From: Hymenobacter sp. BT730
GTDB taxonomy: Bacteria > Bacteroidota > Bacteroidia > Cytophagales > Hymenobacteraceae
DNA: 64,000 bases
Assembly (NCBI RefSeq): GCF_030542105.1
Contig: NZ_JAUOFB010000002.1
Location: 372,001 to 436,000, forward strand
Direction: 5' to 3'
Shown one piece after another: positions 62,433 to 64,000 of the stretch. Numbering within the stretch: the first letter of the stretch is position 1; each line of letters begins with the position of its first letter. Under the pieces are notes generated by a model. The model saw only the letters and a list, made by a program, of their open reading frames with translations. It was not told the origin of the DNA and did no database searches. The translations under genes and the position numbers were made by a program.

Positions 62433-63899
62433 TTGTTCGGTGCCAATCGTATTTTTGCCATCCACTCAGCCGACAGTCGCATCAAAAAATTTTTAGGAAA
62501 TATCAGCTTCGTCGTGCTGCTCAACCTGTTGGTAAAACCCGGCTGGGTTGTGGTGGAAAACCTGGTGCAGGACCGCCTGGGGCACGCGGCCTTTGGTACA
62601 TTTACCGCCCTGTATGCGCTTACACTCATCTTTGCCTCGGTTTCTGATCTGGGTATGACGCAGCACGCCACCAAGCGGGTGGCCGCCGATTCTACATTTC
62701 TGCCGGAGTATTTCCCCACCATTCTGCCCCTGAAAGGCTGGCTTTCCCTAGGTTTCCTGGGGCTTATTGTCGCCACCGGTTTTGTGCTGGGCTACCGCGG
62801 GCATACGCTCACCCTCCTGGCGCTAACCGGTGCCGGGTTGCTGCTGATGCAATACACGCAGTTTTTGCGCGGTACGTTGCAGGCCAGCCAACGCTTTAAT
62901 ACCGACGCCCTGCTCTCGGTGCTGGAGAAAGTGCTGCTGCTGGCACTAGTGCTACTGCTGCTGCCAGTCGGCCTTACCCTGGATAGCTATATCAGTGCCC
63001 GGGCGGTGGCCACGCTGCTCACCTTTATAGTACTCTATATATTGGTATCGAGGCTGTTTGGGTGGCAGCGCTACCGGCTGCGCTGGCAGCAGGCCCGCTC
63101 GGTACTGAAGCAAAGCCTGCCGTTCGCCCTTATTACGCTGCTGTATGGCCTGAACGAGCGGATTGATATGGTGATGCTGGAGCGGCTGGCTTCGCCGCAG
63201 GAAGCTGGCTACTACGCCGGCGCCTACCGCTGGGTAGATGCCGTGATGATGTACCTCTGGACGGTGCTGCCGCTGTTTTTTGCCAAGTTTGCCTATGCCA
63301 GCGCGCGCCCCTTGGAGCAGCGTCAGCTACTATGGTTTGGGCAGCGCATTGTTACGGTGCCCATGCTTTTTGTATGTGCCTTTGTTTTGTTCCGGGGAGA
63401 AGTGCTGTTTTGGCAGTTCACGCACAGCTCTGCCGCCGAAATAGCACACATGGCTTTCTGCCTGAAAGTGCTGTTTGTGAACGTACTGGTGCACGCTTTT
63501 TTTGCCATCTACAGTACACTGCTCACCAGCAGCAACCAGGAGCGTGCCGTAAGTGCCCTGGTAGCCGGCAGTATTGTGCTGAATGTGGGTCTGAATGTGT
63601 TGCTGCTACCTCGTTTTGGGGCAACCGCGGCCGCGCTTAATACGCTTTGGTGCGCATTGTTTGTGTCGATTGGCTACCTGTTTTTAGTGCGGGGGCGGGC
63701 CCGGGTTGCTATTCCATGGGCGTTGCTGGGCCGTTTGGCGCTGGCTTTTGGCTTACTGTGCGCAACCTGGTATGGGCTGCAGATGTGGCTGCAACAGTGG
63801 TTATTAGAATCCATTGGTGCGGGGTTGGCCTTCGGCCTTATTCTGCTGCTGCTCCAAATAGTGAAAGTAGGGGAGATACGCGCCCTTTTGCGCCGCTGA
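62433..63899 (+). CDS. Polysaccharide flippase, MOP superfamily
   Basis: A 488-residue integral membrane protein with about 12-14 helices. The start KKFLGNISFVVLLNLLVKPGW, followed by LVQDRLGHAAFGTFTALYAL, is typical of Bacteroidota oligosaccharide flippases, as is ERIDMVMLERLASPQEAGYYAGAYRW. No ATG is available upstream of the conserved region; TTG at 62433 is the best usable start, but a -7-like element (TATTTTTG, 62450-62457) lies inside it, so the true start may be another rare codon near 62484. It is divergent from the chain-length/ligase pair and belongs to the same second locus. Confidence 0.88.
   Translation: MFGANRIFAIHSADSRIKKFLGNISFVVLLNLLVKPGWVVVENLVQDRLGHAAFGTFTALYALTLIFASVSDLGMTQHATKRVAADSTFLPEYFPTILPLKGWLSLGFLGLIVATGFVLGYRGHTLTLLALTGAGLLLMQYTQFLRGTLQASQRFNTDALLSVLEKVLLLALVLLLLPVGLTLDSYISARAVATLLTFIVLYILVSRLFGWQRYRLRWQQARSVLKQSLPFALITLLYGLNERIDMVMLERLASPQEAGYYAGAYRWVDAVMMYLWTVLPLFFAKFAYASARPLEQRQLLWFGQRIVTVPMLFVCAFVLFRGEVLFWQFTHSSAAEIAHMAFCLKVLFVNVLVHAFFAIYSTLLTSSNQERAVSALVAGSIVLNVGLNVLLLPRFGATAAALNTLWCALFVSIGYLFLVRGRARVAIPWALLGRLALAFGLLCATWYGLQMWLQQWLLESIGAGLAFGLILLLLQIVKVGEIRALLRR
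62450..62457 (+). promoter_or_regulatory. Putative -7 element in front of the flippase
   Basis: TATTTTTG fits TAnnTTTG exactly. It lies only about 30 bp upstream of the conserved start of the flippase, and inside the frame if the TTG at 62433 is used. A TTG at 62433-62435 is too close (14 bp) for a normal -33 element, so the match may be chance. Confidence 0.25.
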
Positions 63900-64000
63900 G
63901 CTTCCCGGTAGGGTACCGCTAACGGCCGGCATACCTGCGTGAGCGGCTGATTGTCTATTTTGCCGCTCTTTCACTCCCCAATCCTTCCCGCTCGTGCACA
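63900..64000 (+). other. Region after the flippase, start of next unit
   Basis: No gene fits in these last 101 bases. TATTTTGCCG at 63956-63965 resembles the TA-n-TTTGC elements seen elsewhere and may be the promoter of a gene beyond the window. Confidence 0.25.

Overview
The window looks like chromosome of a Bacteroidota bacterium, most probably Hymenobacter or a close relative in the Cytophagales. This is inferred from five things: a type IX secretion (T9SS) C-terminal sorting domain on a giant surface protein, putative -7 elements of the TAnnTTTG kind and little Shine-Dalgarno sequence, high-GC genes separated by very AT-rich gaps, Bacteroidota-type polysaccharide export genes, and an ECF sigma factor next to a membrane protein carrying an outer-membrane barrel. 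No rRNA, tRNA, CRISPR array, prophage or transposase gene was seen.

Layout. 0.1-0.7 kb: glutathione peroxidase. 0.9-14.6 kb: one gene for a roughly 4,570-residue secreted multidomain protein (DMFase-beta-like domain, DUF4082, deacetylase-like domain, three ~490-residue LamG-like units, cadherin and IPT repeats, T9SS tail), preceded by a ~850-bp gene-free region rich in repeats and palindromes. 15.5 kb: metallophosphoesterase. 16.4-42.8 kb: a large exopolysaccharide/capsule locus. Its plus-strand arm starts with a polyprenyl-phosphate sugar-1-P transferase and a WecG/TagA/CpsF transferase, followed by a CDP-sugar cassette (rfbF, SDR, cupin epimerase, COG4091-like oxidoreductase). This arm converges through a 92-nt hairpin on a minus-strand unit making GDP-L-fucose (gmd, fcl) plus two glycosyltransferases. 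A solo secreted beta-helix/malectin protein gene comes next. Then a long minus-strand operon reads wza, wzc, wzx, GT4, wzy, three glycosyltransferases (one GT11 fucosyltransferase-like), and a second beta-helix protein. Together these encode initiation, sugar-nucleotide supply, assembly, flipping, polymerisation and export of a probably fucosylated surface polysaccharide, with two related beta-helix proteins that may bind or modify it.

43-47.8 kb: an OmpR-type two-component system divergent from the wza operon, a SulP anion transporter and a beta-carbonic anhydrase (likely a bicarbonate/CO2 pair). 47.9-51.0 kb: ECF sigma factor, a trans-envelope barrel protein that may act as its anti-sigma factor, and a lipoprotein. 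51.2-53.3 kb: PhzF-family protein, a small MITE-like palindromic element with an AT-rich orphan gene, and ruvC. 53.3-58.3 kb: a plus-strand run of LPG-synthase-like membrane protein, membrane GT2, small winged-helix-like protein, DppC-type permease and GAF-SpoIIE phosphatase. 58.4 kb: a universal stress protein. 59.5-63.9 kb: a 41-residue membrane protein and part of a second polysaccharide locus (O-antigen ligase, chain-length protein, flippase) that runs off the window.

All functions are from reading the translated sequence by eye; no database search was possible. The least explained parts are the four-gene CDP-sugar cassette, the paired beta-helix proteins, the giant protein with its unusual upstream region, and the sigma/barrel/lipoprotein unit.
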